Source: Conexibacter sp. CPCC 205762 (GTDB taxonomy: Bacteria; Actinomycetota; Thermoleophilia; Solirubrobacterales; Solirubrobacteraceae). From it: DNA of 64,000 nucleotides. Every line of letters starts with the position of its first letter. Within the stretch, counting starts at the first letter, position 1. A program made the position numbers and the translations under genes. The notes beneath the pieces are model-generated. The model did no database searches and had not been told where the DNA came from. It saw only the letters and a program-made list of their open reading frames with translations. The stretch lies in contig NZ_JAUTDN010000019.1 of NCBI RefSeq assembly GCF_030646155.1, positions 34,425 through 98,424 of the forward strand, given 5' to 3'. Below, piece by piece: positions 16,135 to 25,600 of the stretch.

Positions 16135-16992
16135 TCAAGAGAGGTGGCGCAGCGGCAGTCCGCCGGCGCCCAGCAGACCGGGTCCGACGTGCGTCCCGAT
16201 CACCGGGCCGACCTCGGAGACGAAGACCGGGTCGGTGCCGAATATCTCGCGCCCGCGCTCGACCATCCGCGCGCACGCCTCGGGTGCCTGGATGTGCTGG
16301 ATCACCCAGCCGTCGGCGCCCTCGTCCTTGCGCGAGCGCAGGTAGTCGACCAGCCGCTCGAAGGCGCGGCCGGAGGTGCGCACCCGCTCGACCGGCGTGA
16401 TCTCCGCCTCCAGCGTCAGGATCGGCTTGATCTTCAGCGCCGAGCCGAGCCACGCCTGCGCCGTGCCGATGCGGCCGCCGCGGCGCAGGTACTCGAGCGT
16501 GTCGATCGCGAACCACATCTTCAGCGCCGCGCGGGCCTCGCGCGCGTGCGCGAGCACCTCGGCCGCGCCGATCCCGCGCGCCGCCGCGGCATGCGCGGCG
16601 AGCACGACGAGCCCCTCGCCGCCGCAGGCGCTGACGGAGTCGAGCACGTGCACGCGCTCGGCCCGCTCACCGAGCGTCTCGCGCGCCTGCTGGGCGGCGC
16701 CGACCGTCCCGGAGATCCCGCCCGCGAGGTGGATCGAGACGATCTCGCGGCCCGCGTCGAGCAGCGGCTCCCAGACGGCGAGGAAGTCGCCGATCGACGG
16801 CTGCGAGGTCGTCGGCAGGGAGGGGGCGCCGGCGAGGTGGCGGTAGTAGCCGTCGAAGTCGGGCAGCTGCGACTCGCGGTCCTCGCGCCCGTCCCAGTGG
16901 ACGTAGAGGCTGACCTCGTGGATGCCACGCGCGGCGACCAGCTGTCGCGGCAGGTAATGACAGGTGTCGGTGACGATCGCGACGGGCGCCAT
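16135..16992 (-). CDS. DegV family fatty-acid-binding protein
   Basis: The protein has 285 residues. The N-terminal VAIVTDTCHYLPRQL and QPSIGDFLAVWEPL, then SIHLAGGISGTVGAAQQA, match DegV: the T-S-Q-P-S-x-x-x-F motif and the S-G-T-like fatty-acid carboxylate site. The C-terminal domain has LKMWFAIDTLEYLRRGGRIGTAQAWLG and LKIKPILTLE, also characteristic. DegV (FakB-like) proteins present fatty acids to the kinase FakA; no fakA is visible here. ATG 16992 follows a -10-like TAGGGT at 17006-17001 by 8 bases, so the message is probably leaderless. Confidence 0.9.
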   Translation of the reverse strand: MAPVAIVTDTCHYLPRQLVAARGIHEVSLYVHWDGREDRESQLPDFDGYYRHLAGAPSLPTTSQPSIGDFLAVWEPLLDAGREIVSIHLAGGISGTVGAAQQARETLGERAERVHVLDSVSACGGEGLVVLAAHAAAARGIGAAEVLAHAREARAALKMWFAIDTLEYLRRGGRIGTAQAWLGSALKIKPILTLEAEITPVERVRTSGRAFERLVDYLRSRKDEGADGWVIQHIQAPEACARMVERGREIFGTDPVFVSEVGPVIGTHVGPGLLGAGGLPLRHLS

Positions 16993-17050
16993 GGCGGCGC
17001 ACCCTAGTCGATCGCAGCGCGGCAGCGTGCGGTTCGTCACAATTCCGCAC

Positions 17051-17332
17051 ATGAGCGCGCAGGGCAGGGCGACGCTGCACCGTTGCAGGACCCCGACCGA
17101 CTGGCTCTGCCCGTGCGGTCGCGTCGCGCGGGCGCTGCGCCGCGCCGGCGTCGACCACGACGAGCTGCGGGTGCCGCAGCGGCGCGCCGCGCGCGCCGAG
17201 GTGAAGGCGCTCAGCGGCCAGACGCGCGTGCCGCTGCTGCTGATCGACGGCGAGGCGATCTGCGACTCGCGCCGGATCGTCGAGCACCTGCGCTGGCGCG
17301 CCGCCGGCACATCCTCGCTTCAGGAACGGTGA
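17051..17332 (+). CDS. Glutaredoxin/GST N-terminal-domain-like protein
   Basis: The protein has 93 residues with a thioredoxin-fold pattern. TLHRCRTPTDWLCPCGRVARALRRAG provides a C-P-C-G active-site-like segment. A substrate-binding cis-proline (VPLLLIDGEAICDSRRIVEHL) follows, the hallmark of glutaredoxin and GST N-terminal domains. It could be a stand-alone glutathione- or mycothiol-dependent redox protein. The CACAAT hexamer ends 7 bases before the ATG, so the transcript may be leaderless. It is divergent from degV and 14 bases upstream of the secreted peptidase gene. Confidence 0.7.
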   Translation: MSAQGRATLHRCRTPTDWLCPCGRVARALRRAGVDHDELRVPQRRAARAEVKALSGQTRVPLLLIDGEAICDSRRIVEHLRWRAAGTSSLQER

Positions 17333-17346
17333 CTACAGTGCCGCGC

Positions 17347-19059
17347 ATGTTCGTCCGAGCACTCACCGTGACAGCCGTCGCGGCCGCCGTCGGCGCGCCT
17401 GCCGCCGCCGCCAGAGACCCGATCGTGCCGCTGTCCGACGTCCACCGCGGCATGACGTGCACCGCCCGCACGGTCGTGCAGGGGACGACGATCACCGACT
17501 TCGGCGTCGAGGTCCTCGACGTCGTCGACGACGTCGACGGCAGCGGGCCGAGAATCCTCGTGCGCGTCAGCGGCGACGCGGTCGCCGGCAGCGGCATCGC
17601 CTCCGGCTTCTCCGGCTCGCCGGTCTACTGCGCCCGCCCCGACGGCTCGATCGGCAACGCCGGCGCCGTCTCGGCGACGGTCGGCCAGTACGGCAACGAC
17701 GTCGGCCTGGTGACGCCGATCGAGTCGATGCTGAAGCTGCCGCTGAAGCCGCCGTCAGGCGCGCGCACGCTGTCGAGGGCGGCCGCCGCGAGCGTCAGAG
17801 CGGTCGACTCGCCGCTGACGATCGGCGGCCTCTCGCCGGCGCTGGGGAAGCTCGTCGAGCGCTCCGCGCGCGCCGCCGGGCGGACGATCGTCGCCACACC
17901 GGCCGGGCCGCTGGGGACGTTCGCGCCGCAGCCGCTGGTGCCGGGCGCCTCGATGGGCGCCGCCTACGCGACCGGCGCGCTGGCGCTGAGCGCGATCGGC
18001 ACCGTCACCTACCGCGACGGCGACACGATCTGGGGCTTCGGCCACCAGTTCGACGGCGTCGGCCGGCGCGCGCTGCCGCTCCAGGACGCCTACGTCTACA
18101 CGGTCGTCGACAACCCGCTCGACACGAGCGAGTCGACCTCCTACAAGCTCGCCTCGCCCGGTCACACGCTCGGCGTGCTGTCCAACGACGCCGCCTCGGC
18201 GGTCGTCGGCGGCATCGGCGCCAGAGCGCCGACGACCCCGGTCACCGTCAACGTGCGCGACAAAGACCGCAAGACGAAGCTGACGCAGACGACGCTCGTC
18301 GCGGACGAGTCGGCCGTCGGCGACCCGCTCGGCCACGGACTGCTGCCGACGGTCGCGCCGATCTCGCTGATGCAGGCGATCACGAAGGCGTTCGAGGGCG
18401 CGCCCGCGCGCGAGACCGGCTCGCTCTGCCTGACCGTGCGCGTGCGCGGCGTCAAGAAGCCGCTGCGCTTCTGCGACCGCTACGTCGTCAACGGCTCCGA
18501 CACCAGCGGCGTGCCGGCGCTGGCGACCGCGATGGGCAACGACGTCACGAACGCGCTCGGCGCGATCGACGGCGCCCGCTACGCGGCCCTGCACGTCGAC
18601 AGCGTGAGAGCCGACGTGACAATCGAGCGCGGCCTGCGGCTGGCGACGATCCGCTCGCTGAGCGGTCCGGCGACCGTCAAGCGCGGTCAGCGCGTGCGGC
18701 TGCGGATGCAGGTGCGCGAGGACCGCGGCCCCATGAAGACGATCCCGCTGACGCTGACGATCCCGCGCGACGCGAAGCTCGGCCAGCAGATGCTGACGCT
18801 GTCGGGCACGGCGCTGGACCAGGGCGGCAGCGACGGCGACACGATCACGATCGTGCTCGACGCCGGCGGGGGCGAGAGCGCGGGCAGCTCCGGCGGCGCG
18901 CAGACGTTCGCGCAGGTGAAGACCGGCTTCGGCTCCGCCCAGCGCTGGGACGGCGTCAAGGCGAAGCTCGGCAAGCTGCGCTGGAGAGCGACGCGGGATC
19001 CGCAGATGCGGATCGACGGGCGCGGCCAGCTGGCGCTGCGCGTCGTCAGAGGCGGCTGA
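17347..19059 (+). CDS. SpoIVB peptidase S55-like secreted protein
   Basis: The protein has 570 residues with a signal peptide at about 1-24 (RALTVTAVAAAVGAPAAAA). The following 230 residues resemble the SpoIVB S55 domain: PLSDVHRGMTCTARTVVQGT, a beta-rich core, then GSGIASGFSGSPVYCARPDG with the G-x-S-G-S-P nucleophile region. A later TIWGFGHQFDGVGRRALPLQDAYVYTVV is shared by SpoIVB-like proteins. The C-terminal third (TIRSLSGPATVKRGQRVRLRMQVRED) looks like a beta-sandwich domain. There is no sporulation context, so the substrate is unknown. ATG 17347 lies 7 bases after TACAGT, suggesting a leaderless start. Confidence 0.78.
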   Translation: MFVRALTVTAVAAAVGAPAAAARDPIVPLSDVHRGMTCTARTVVQGTTITDFGVEVLDVVDDVDGSGPRILVRVSGDAVAGSGIASGFSGSPVYCARPDGSIGNAGAVSATVGQYGNDVGLVTPIESMLKLPLKPPSGARTLSRAAAASVRAVDSPLTIGGLSPALGKLVERSARAAGRTIVATPAGPLGTFAPQPLVPGASMGAAYATGALALSAIGTVTYRDGDTIWGFGHQFDGVGRRALPLQDAYVYTVVDNPLDTSESTSYKLASPGHTLGVLSNDAASAVVGGIGARAPTTPVTVNVRDKDRKTKLTQTTLVADESAVGDPLGHGLLPTVAPISLMQAITKAFEGAPARETGSLCLTVRVRGVKKPLRFCDRYVVNGSDTSGVPALATAMGNDVTNALGAIDGARYAALHVDSVRADVTIERGLRLATIRSLSGPATVKRGQRVRLRMQVREDRGPMKTIPLTLTIPRDAKLGQQMLTLSGTALDQGGSDGDTITIVLDAGGGESAGSSGGAQTFAQVKTGFGSAQRWDGVKAKLGKLRWRATRDPQMRIDGRGQLALRVVRGG

Positions 19060-19075
19060 GCGGCGGGCGGCGGGC

Positions 19076-19108
19076 GGCGGCGCGGCGGACTCCCCGCCGC
19101 GCGCCGCC
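19076..19108. terminator. GC hairpin between convergent genes
   Basis: GGCGGCGCGGCGG pairs with CCGCCGCGCGCCGCC, with a small bulge, around ACTCC. It sits between the stops of the S55 gene (19059) and the glutaredoxin gene (19122) and could terminate both. No T-tract is present. Confidence 0.55.
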
Positions 19109-19121
19109 ACCGCGCGAAGGC

Positions 19122-19517
19122 TCAGCTGAGGCGGTTCTCGATCGACAGCGGCGCGGAGCCGCCGGCCTCGGCGGCCGGCTCCGGCTGCGCGGCCGGCTCG
19201 ACGCCGAGCAGCTCGGCCAGCTCGCCGCTCTCGTACATCTCGGCGACGATGTCGGCGCCGCCGACCAGCTCGCCTCTGACGAACAGCTGCGGGATCGTCG
19301 GCCACTGCGACAGCGCCGACAGCTCCTGGCGGATGCGCGGGTCGGGCAGGATGTCGACGGCCGCGAACGGCGCGTCGAGCGACTGCAGCGCCGCCGCGGT
19401 GCGCGCCGAGAAGCCGCACATCGGCTGCTCCGGCGTGCCCTTCATGAACAGGATGACCGGGTTCTCGGCGATCGCCTCGCTGATCGCGTCCCGGAGCGGG
19501 TTGGTCTCTTCGCTCAC
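19122..19517 (-). CDS. grxD: Monothiol CGFS glutaredoxin (Grx4 type)
   Basis: The protein has 131 residues with the family core NPVILFMKGTPEQPMCGFSARTAAAL; the CGFS active site lies near residue 34. WPTIPQLFVRGELVGGADIVAEMYESGEL provides the cis-proline and glutathione-binding G-G-x-D. CGFS glutaredoxins carry [2Fe-2S] clusters and partner with BolA. About 25 C-terminal residues form a Pro/Ala/Glu tail beyond the usual family end. The bolA gene lies 10 bases upstream on the same strand, the classic pairing. Confidence 0.93.
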   Translation of the reverse strand: MSEETNPLRDAISEAIAENPVILFMKGTPEQPMCGFSARTAAALQSLDAPFAAVDILPDPRIRQELSALSQWPTIPQLFVRGELVGGADIVAEMYESGELAELLGVEPAAQPEPAAEAGGSAPLSIENRLS

Positions 19518-19527
19518 GATGAAGTCC

Positions 19528-19761
19528 TCACTTGGCGGCCGCGGCCACCTTCGTCTGCAGGGAGAGGGCGTGGATCGAGCCGCCCAGTTCGCCGGCGAAC
19601 ACGTCCATGACGAGCCGGTGCTGCGCGATCCGGCTCAGCCCTTCGAACTGCGGGGCGGCGACGACGGCGGCGAAATGCTGCCCGTCGTCGCCCGAGACCT
19701 GCGCGGACGCGCCCGGCAGTGCGGCCTCGATCCGCTGCTTCAGCTCTTCGCTCGTCGCCAT
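19528..19761 (-). CDS. BolA family protein
   Basis: The protein has 77 residues with the BolA fold: MATSEELKQRIEAALPGASAQVSG, then GQHFAAVVAAPQFEGLSRIAQHRLVMDVF with the conserved R-x-x-x-H-R-x-V helix. It forms cluster-bridging heterodimers with CGFS glutaredoxins. It is followed after 10 bases by that glutaredoxin gene, so the two are co-transcribed. TACTCT (19774-19769) stands 7 bases before the ATG, indicating a leaderless message. It is divergent from an ErpA/HesB-like gene. Confidence 0.92.
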   Translation of the reverse strand: MATSEELKQRIEAALPGASAQVSGDDGQHFAAVVAAPQFEGLSRIAQHRLVMDVFAGELGGSIHALSLQTKVAAAAK

Positions 19762-19846
19762 GAGCCCTAGAGTAGCGATGCTCGCCGCCGCCCCGAGGGG
19801 TCGCTACACTGAATGAAGTGTTGGGTCCGAACGCGACGGAGACGCA

Positions 19847-20200
19847 ATGATCACGCTCACCGACAAAGGCGCAGAGAAGGTCCACGAGTTTCTCGACTCG
19901 CAGAGATCGGAGATCGACACGGCCGGCCTGCGCGTCGGCGTCCGTGGCGGCGGCTGCTCGGGCTTCCAGTACGCGCTCGCCTTCGACCAGCAGCGCGACG
20001 GCGACATCGTCTTCGAGGACAGAGGCATCCGCCTGCTCGTCGACAAGCCGAGCCTGCCGTACGTCCAGGGCTCGGTGATCGACTACGTCGACGAGCTGCA
20101 GGGCGCTGGCTTCAAGGTCGACAACCCGAACGTGATCGCGGCCTGCGGCTGCGGCTCCTCCTTCCGCGTGGCGGAAGAGGAAGAGGTCTCGGCCGTCTGA
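19847..20200 (+). CDS. HesB/IscA/ErpA-type iron-sulfur cluster carrier
   Basis: The protein has 117 residues of the A-type carrier family. LRVGVRGGGCSGFQYALAF holds the first conserved Cys, and AACGCGSSF the C-x-C pair; together they make the three cluster ligands. It delivers Fe-S clusters to apo-proteins. GGAG precedes the ATG by about 7 bases. TACACT at 19805-19810 may be a -10 element with a short leader. Being divergent from the bolA-grxD pair makes this an iron-sulfur handling cluster. Confidence 0.93.
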   Translation: MITLTDKGAEKVHEFLDSQRSEIDTAGLRVGVRGGGCSGFQYALAFDQQRDGDIVFEDRGIRLLVDKPSLPYVQGSVIDYVDELQGAGFKVDNPNVIAACGCGSSFRVAEEEEVSAV

Positions 20201-20283
20201 GCCCCGGGCCTCGTGTGAGAGGTCTGTAAAGGTTCGGCTACCCCCAGCCGATCCACCCGGGGAACGCGATAGCATCCCGCTCG

Positions 20284-22611
20284 ATGCGCATAGCCCTGGT
20301 CTCACCGTATTCGTGGACCTATCCGGGCGGCGTCACTCGGCACATCGAGGCCCTCGCCGAGTCTTTTCTGAGCGATGGCCATGACGTGCGCGTGCTGGCG
20401 CCCTTCGATCCCGACGATCGCCGGACGCGGTTCCTGCACAGAGGCGCTGCCCCTCAGCAGCGGCCCATGCCGGATTACCTGATCCCGCTTGGCGGCACGA
20501 TCGGCTTCAACGCCAACGGCGCCGTCTCGAACCTGATGGCGACGCCGTCGGGCCTGATCAAGATGCGCACGGAGCTGCGCACCGGCGGCTATGACGTCGT
20601 CCACCTGCACGAGCCGGTCGCGCCGAGACTGTGCTGGGACGCCTGCGTCAGCGCCGACGCGCCGCTGGTCGGGACCTTCCACGCCTACTCGACCAACCGC
20701 TTCTCGAACAACGTCGCGAACGTGCTCGGGGCGCGGCGGATGCTCAACCACCTGCACGTGCGTGTCGCCGTCTCCGAGGCCGCCGCCTGGACGGCGCAGC
20801 GCTTCTTCGGCGGCCGCTACCGGATCATCCCCAACGGCGTCGCCGTGCCCGACCTGGGCGCGCCGAAGCAGCCGGGGGAGAAGCTGCGCGTCGCCTTCGT
20901 CGGCCAGGCGGTCGAGCGCAAGGGCCTGCCCGTGCTGCTGCGCGCCTTCGAGGCGCTGCGCGAGCACATCCCGGTCGAGCTGACGGTCGTCGGCGCCAAC
21001 CGCGAGGAGGTCGAGCCGCTGCTGCTCGACGATCGCGACATCACGATCCTCGGCCGCGTCGACGACGACGAGAAGCGCCGCGTGCTGGAGCGCGCCGACG
21101 TGCTGTGCGCGCCGTCGCTCGGCGGCGAGAGCTTCGGGATGGTGCTGACGGAGGCGTTCGCCGCCGGCACGCCGGTCGTCGCCTCAGACATCGCCGGCTA
21201 CAGAGACGTCGTGCGCGACGGGCTCGACGGCGTGCTCGTCCCGCGCGGCGATGCGACCGCGCTCGCCGAGACGCTGCGCGACCTCTGGCTCGACCCGGCC
21301 CGCCGCGCCGCGATGGGCGTCGCCGCCGCCGCGCACGCGCAGCGGTTCGCCTGGCCGCGCGTCTCGCAGGAGGTGCTGGGCGCCTACCAGGACGCGATCG
21401 AGACCCCTTCGCCGCGCACGACCGCCGAGCGGATCGGCGTGAAGCTCGGCACGGTCCCCGCGGACCTGCAGCCGAAGCTGAAGGCGAGACGGCTGCCGAG
21501 CATCGAGCCGCCGCCGGTCGCAGGCGCGCGCCGCCCGGCGCTGGCGCTGGCGCGCAAGGTCGTGATGGCGCTGATGGCGGTCGCCGTCGTCGTCGGCGCG
21601 GTGCTGGCGTTCCAGCGCATCGGCGTCGACAAGGTCGGCACCGCGCTGCTGGACTCGAGCCCGCCGTGGGTGCTCGCCGGCCTCGGCATCATGTGCGCCT
21701 CGATGGCGGTCCGCGCGGTCGCCTGGGAGGCGATCCTGAAGGCCGCGCTGCCGGATGCGCGCGTCCGCCTGCGCGACGCGATGCAGGGCACCTTCATCGG
21801 CGTGCTGATGTCGGCGACGCTGCCGGCCCGCCTCGGCGAGCCCTCGCGCGCGCTGATCGTCGCGCGCCGCACCGGCCGCCCGCGCGAGCACTTTCCGATC
21901 GTGCTCGGCACGATCGTCTCGCAGACGCTCTTGAACATCCTCGCGCTGGTGCTGCTGGGGATCGCGACGCTGTCGTCGGTCGACGTCTTCAGCGGCCATC
22001 AGAACGCGCTCCTGGTCGCGACGATCGCGCCGCTGGTGCTGCTCGCGATCGTGCTGATCGCGCCGCCGCTGCTGAGCGCCGGCAAGCACTCCCGCTTCGC
22101 GAGACTGCGCGAGCTGACCGGCAGAGCGCGGCGCGCGCTCGGCCGCGTGCGCGACGGCCTCACCGTCTTCCGGCAGCCGAAGCTCGGTGCGGTCGCGCTG
22201 TTCGCGCAGCTCGGCGCCTGGGTGCTGCAGTGGCTCTCCTGCTACGTGCTGCTCGTCGCCTTCGGGCTCGACGACCAGGCCGGCCTCGGCGCCGCCGCCG
22301 CGGTCCTGTTCGCCGTCAACGTGACGGCCGTGCTTCCGGCGACGCCGTCGAACCTCGGCATCTTCCAGGCCGCCTGCATCTTCGTGCTGAGCAGCGGCTA
22401 CGGCGTCTCGCACGCCGACGCGCTCGGCTACGGCATCGTGCTGCAGGCGGTCGAGGTCGCGACGGCGGTGCTGATGGGCATGCCCGCGCTGCTGAAGGAG
22501 GGCGTCTCGTGGAAGGACGTCCGCCTGCGCGCGATGCAGACCTCGCCGGTCAAGCTGCACCCGCATCCGCGCCAGCGCCACGGCACCGCCCAGGGCGGCG
22601 CGGAGGCCTAG
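20284..22611 (+). CDS. Fusion of PimA-like glycosyltransferase and flippase-like LPG-synthase TM domain
   Basis: The protein has 775 residues. Residues 1 to about 385 are a GT-B family 4 glycosyltransferase: PYSWTYPGGVTRHIEALAESF, HLHEPVAPRLCWDA, RVAFVGQAVERKGLPVLLRAF, and the donor-site GGESFGMVLTEAFAAGTPVVASD. This is close to PimA/MshA-type transferases. Residues from about 420 are a multi-pass membrane domain of the UPF0104/LPG-synthase TM family, with SATLPARLGEPSRALIVARR, WVLQWLSCYVLLVAFG and LPATPSNLGIFQAACIFVL. The fusion suggests synthesis of a lipid-linked glycoside coupled to its membrane translocation (inference). TAGCAT ends 8 bases before the ATG. Confidence 0.88.
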   Translation: MRIALVSPYSWTYPGGVTRHIEALAESFLSDGHDVRVLAPFDPDDRRTRFLHRGAAPQQRPMPDYLIPLGGTIGFNANGAVSNLMATPSGLIKMRTELRTGGYDVVHLHEPVAPRLCWDACVSADAPLVGTFHAYSTNRFSNNVANVLGARRMLNHLHVRVAVSEAAAWTAQRFFGGRYRIIPNGVAVPDLGAPKQPGEKLRVAFVGQAVERKGLPVLLRAFEALREHIPVELTVVGANREEVEPLLLDDRDITILGRVDDDEKRRVLERADVLCAPSLGGESFGMVLTEAFAAGTPVVASDIAGYRDVVRDGLDGVLVPRGDATALAETLRDLWLDPARRAAMGVAAAAHAQRFAWPRVSQEVLGAYQDAIETPSPRTTAERIGVKLGTVPADLQPKLKARRLPSIEPPPVAGARRPALALARKVVMALMAVAVVVGAVLAFQRIGVDKVGTALLDSSPPWVLAGLGIMCASMAVRAVAWEAILKAALPDARVRLRDAMQGTFIGVLMSATLPARLGEPSRALIVARRTGRPREHFPIVLGTIVSQTLLNILALVLLGIATLSSVDVFSGHQNALLVATIAPLVLLAIVLIAPPLLSAGKHSRFARLRELTGRARRALGRVRDGLTVFRQPKLGAVALFAQLGAWVLQWLSCYVLLVAFGLDDQAGLGAAAAVLFAVNVTAVLPATPSNLGIFQAACIFVLSSGYGVSHADALGYGIVLQAVEVATAVLMGMPALLKEGVSWKDVRLRAMQTSPVKLHPHPRQRHGTAQGGAEA

Positions 22612-22617
22612 AACGAG

Positions 22618-22652
22618 CGACGGCCGCCCCGCGCGCAGCGGGACGGCCGTCG
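22618..22652. terminator. Strong bidirectional hairpin terminator
   Basis: CGACGGCCG-CCCGC pairs with GCGGG-CGGCCGTCG around a 5-base loop, with one A-C mismatch. It lies between the convergent stops of the fusion glycosyltransferase (22611) and metH (22678). The stem is long and stable, with no T-tract. Confidence 0.7.
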
Positions 22653-22677
22653 GAAGCTGCGGTGGCGGGCCGGCGGC

Positions 22678-25600
22678 TCAGCCGGCCGGCGTCGCGTCGG
22701 GCGTGACCTCGGCCTCGATCGAGCCCTCGCGCGGATCGCCGTCGAGCGCGCCGACGTCGAGCAGGCTCGGGTCCTTGTCGCTGCCGGCGATGATCTCGTC
22801 AGGCGCCTTGTCCTTCGGCAGGAAGCCGCTTCTCATGCCGAAGTAGACGGCCTGCGGGTGGTGCGCGACGATCGCGACCGTCGACTGCTCCGGCTCGACG
22901 GCGAAGCCGCCCGAGAGGCGCATGCCGATCGACTCGGCGTCGAGCAGGTCGAACACCTTGACGTGCTCGGACTGGTCCGGGCAGGCGGGGTAGCCCCACG
23001 AGTAGCGGCGGCCCTGGTCGAGGTCGATGCCGAGCTCGCTGCGCGCTCTCGCATGGACCCACTCGGCCATCGCCTCGGCCGTCTGCACGCCGAGGCCGTG
23101 GACGAACAGCTGCTCGGCGAACTCGCCGTCGGCCTCGAGTCTCGCCATCAGCTCGGTGACCTCGTCGCCGGCGGTGACGACCTGCAGCGCACAGACGTCC
23201 CGCTCGTCGCTGGAGAGCGGGCGGTAGAGGTCGGCGAGGCAGATGCGGTCGTGCTTGGGCTGACGCGGGAAGACGAGCCGGTGCAGCTCTCTGTCGTGGT
23301 CCTCGGGGTCGAAGACGATCAGCTCGTTGCCCTCGCTGTTGCAGGGGAAGAAGCCGAGCTTCGCGCGCGGGCGCAGATAGGTCTGCTCTCTCCACATCCG
23401 CTCCAGCCGCGGGATGAAGTTGTCCCGCAGCAGCTCCGTCCAGGCGTCGCCCTTGACGCCGCGGCCGCCCCAGTGGAGCTTGAAGAGGACGTGCGTGTCG
23501 ATGTGGTGCCAGACCTCGTCCAGCGGCACGTCGAGCTCGCGCACGCCCCACCACGGCGCCGTCGGCACCGGCAGGTCGGTGCGGGCGGCCGAACGGACCG
23601 AGTCGTCGGTGACGGGCGGCGCGTCGTCGACCACGACGACCTTCTCGCGCAGTCTCTTCGCTGCCGCCTGCGTCAGCGAGACCAGCTCGGCGCGCTTCTC
23701 GGCGTCGACGATCTGGTCCATCTTCGCGAGCCCCTCGAAGGCGTCCTTGCAGAAGAAGACGCCCGGCGCGTAGACCTCGTCGGAGGCTCTGCCGTGCGGG
23801 TAGAGCGCGCGCAGGCCGAAGTCTCTGTTGATCGCGGCGCCGCCGATCAGGACCGGGTAGTCGAGCTTGCGCTCGTGCAGCTCCTGGACGGCCAGCGGCA
23901 TCTGCTTCGAGGTCGAGACGAGCAGCGCGGAGAGGCCGATCGCGTCGGCTCTGTGCTCCTGCGCGGCGTCGAGGATCGTCGAGACCGGGACCTGCTTGCC
24001 GAGGTCGACGACCGTGTAGCCGTTGTTCGTCAGGATCGTGTTGACGAGCGACTTGCCGATGTCGTGGACGTCGCCGAAGACGGTCGCGAGCACGACCGTG
24101 CCCTTCGTGTAGCCCTCGAGCCGGTCGAGGTAGTTCTCCAGCCGTGCGACGGCCTTCTTCATCACCTCGGCCGACTGCAGCACGAACGGCAGGATCAGCT
24201 CGCCGGCGCCGAACTTGTCGCCGACCTCCTTCATCGCCGGCAGCAGCACGTCGTTGAGCGTCGGGACGGCGCCGATCTTGTCGACCGACTTGTCGATCCA
24301 GTCCTCGACGCCCTCCTTCTTGCGGCGCAGGACGTGGAAGTGAAGCGCCTCCTCGGGCTCCATCCCGGCGGTCGGGTCGGCGGTCTCGTCCTCGGCCGTC
24401 TCGCCCTTCTCCTCGAAGTGCTCGATGAACCGCTGGGTCGCGTCGTCGCGGCGGTTGAAGACGAGGTCGTCGGCGAGGTCGCGCTCGTTCTGCGGGATCT
24501 CCGAGTACGGCGTGACGTCCTTCGGGTGGACCATCGCGAGGTCGAGGCCGGCCTCGACGCAGTGATGCATGAAGACCGAGTTGAGCACCTCGCGGGCCGC
24601 TCTGCCGAAGCCGAAGGAGACGTTCGAGACGCCGAGCGAGGTGAGCACGCCGGGCAGCTCGGCCTTGATCGCGCGGATGCCCTCGATCGTCTCGACGGCC
24701 GAGTCCTTGAACTCGTCGGCGCCGGTCGCGAGCGTGAAGGTGAGCGCGTCGAAGATCAGCAGCTCGGCCGGCAGCCCGTGCTCCTCGACGATGTAGCCGT
24801 GCAGCCGCTTGGCGACGTCGAGCTTGCGCTGACGCGTCTTCGCCATCGACTCCTCGTCGATCGTGAGGGCGAGCAGCGCGGCACCGTGCTCGCGGCAGAG
24901 CGGCGTGACGAGGTCGAGCTTGTCGCGGCCGGCCTCGAGGTTGACGGAGTTGACGATCGCGCGGCCAGGGATCTGCTCCAGCGCGGCCTGCATCACGTCG
25001 GGCTCGGTCGAGTCGATCTGGATCGGCGCCGGCAGCGACAGCGAGATGCGCTTGACCAGCTCGCTCATCTGCTCGGCCTCATCCTGACGCTCGGTCAGCG
25101 CGACGCAGACGTCGAGCACGTGCGCGCCCAGCTCGACCTGGTTCTCGGCGATCGCCAGCAGGCCGTCGTAGTCGTCGGCGAGCAGCAGCTCCTTCGCCTT
25201 GCGCGAGCCCTGCGAGTTGACGCGCTCGCCGACGATCGTCGGGCGCGGCTCCTGGCCCAGCAGCGTCGCCGCGATCATCGAGGAGACGTGCGCCGGGCGC
25301 GGGGCGGGGCGGGCGGCGGGGGCAGGCAGGTCGGCGACGGCGTCGGCGATCGCTCTGATGTGGGCCGGCGTCGTGCCGCAGCAGCCGCCGACGATGCTGA
25401 TCCCGTAGCGCTCGACGAACTCGCGCAGCGACGCCGCCAGCGGCTCCGGCTTCTCGGGGAAGATCGTCTCGCCGTCGGGGCCCTGCAGCGGCAGGCCGGC
25501 GTTCGGGATGCAGTGGACCGGCACCGGCGAGTGCTCGCCGAGGAAGCGGATCGCGTCGCGCATGTCCTCGGGGCCGGTCGAGCAGTTGAGGCCGATCGCC

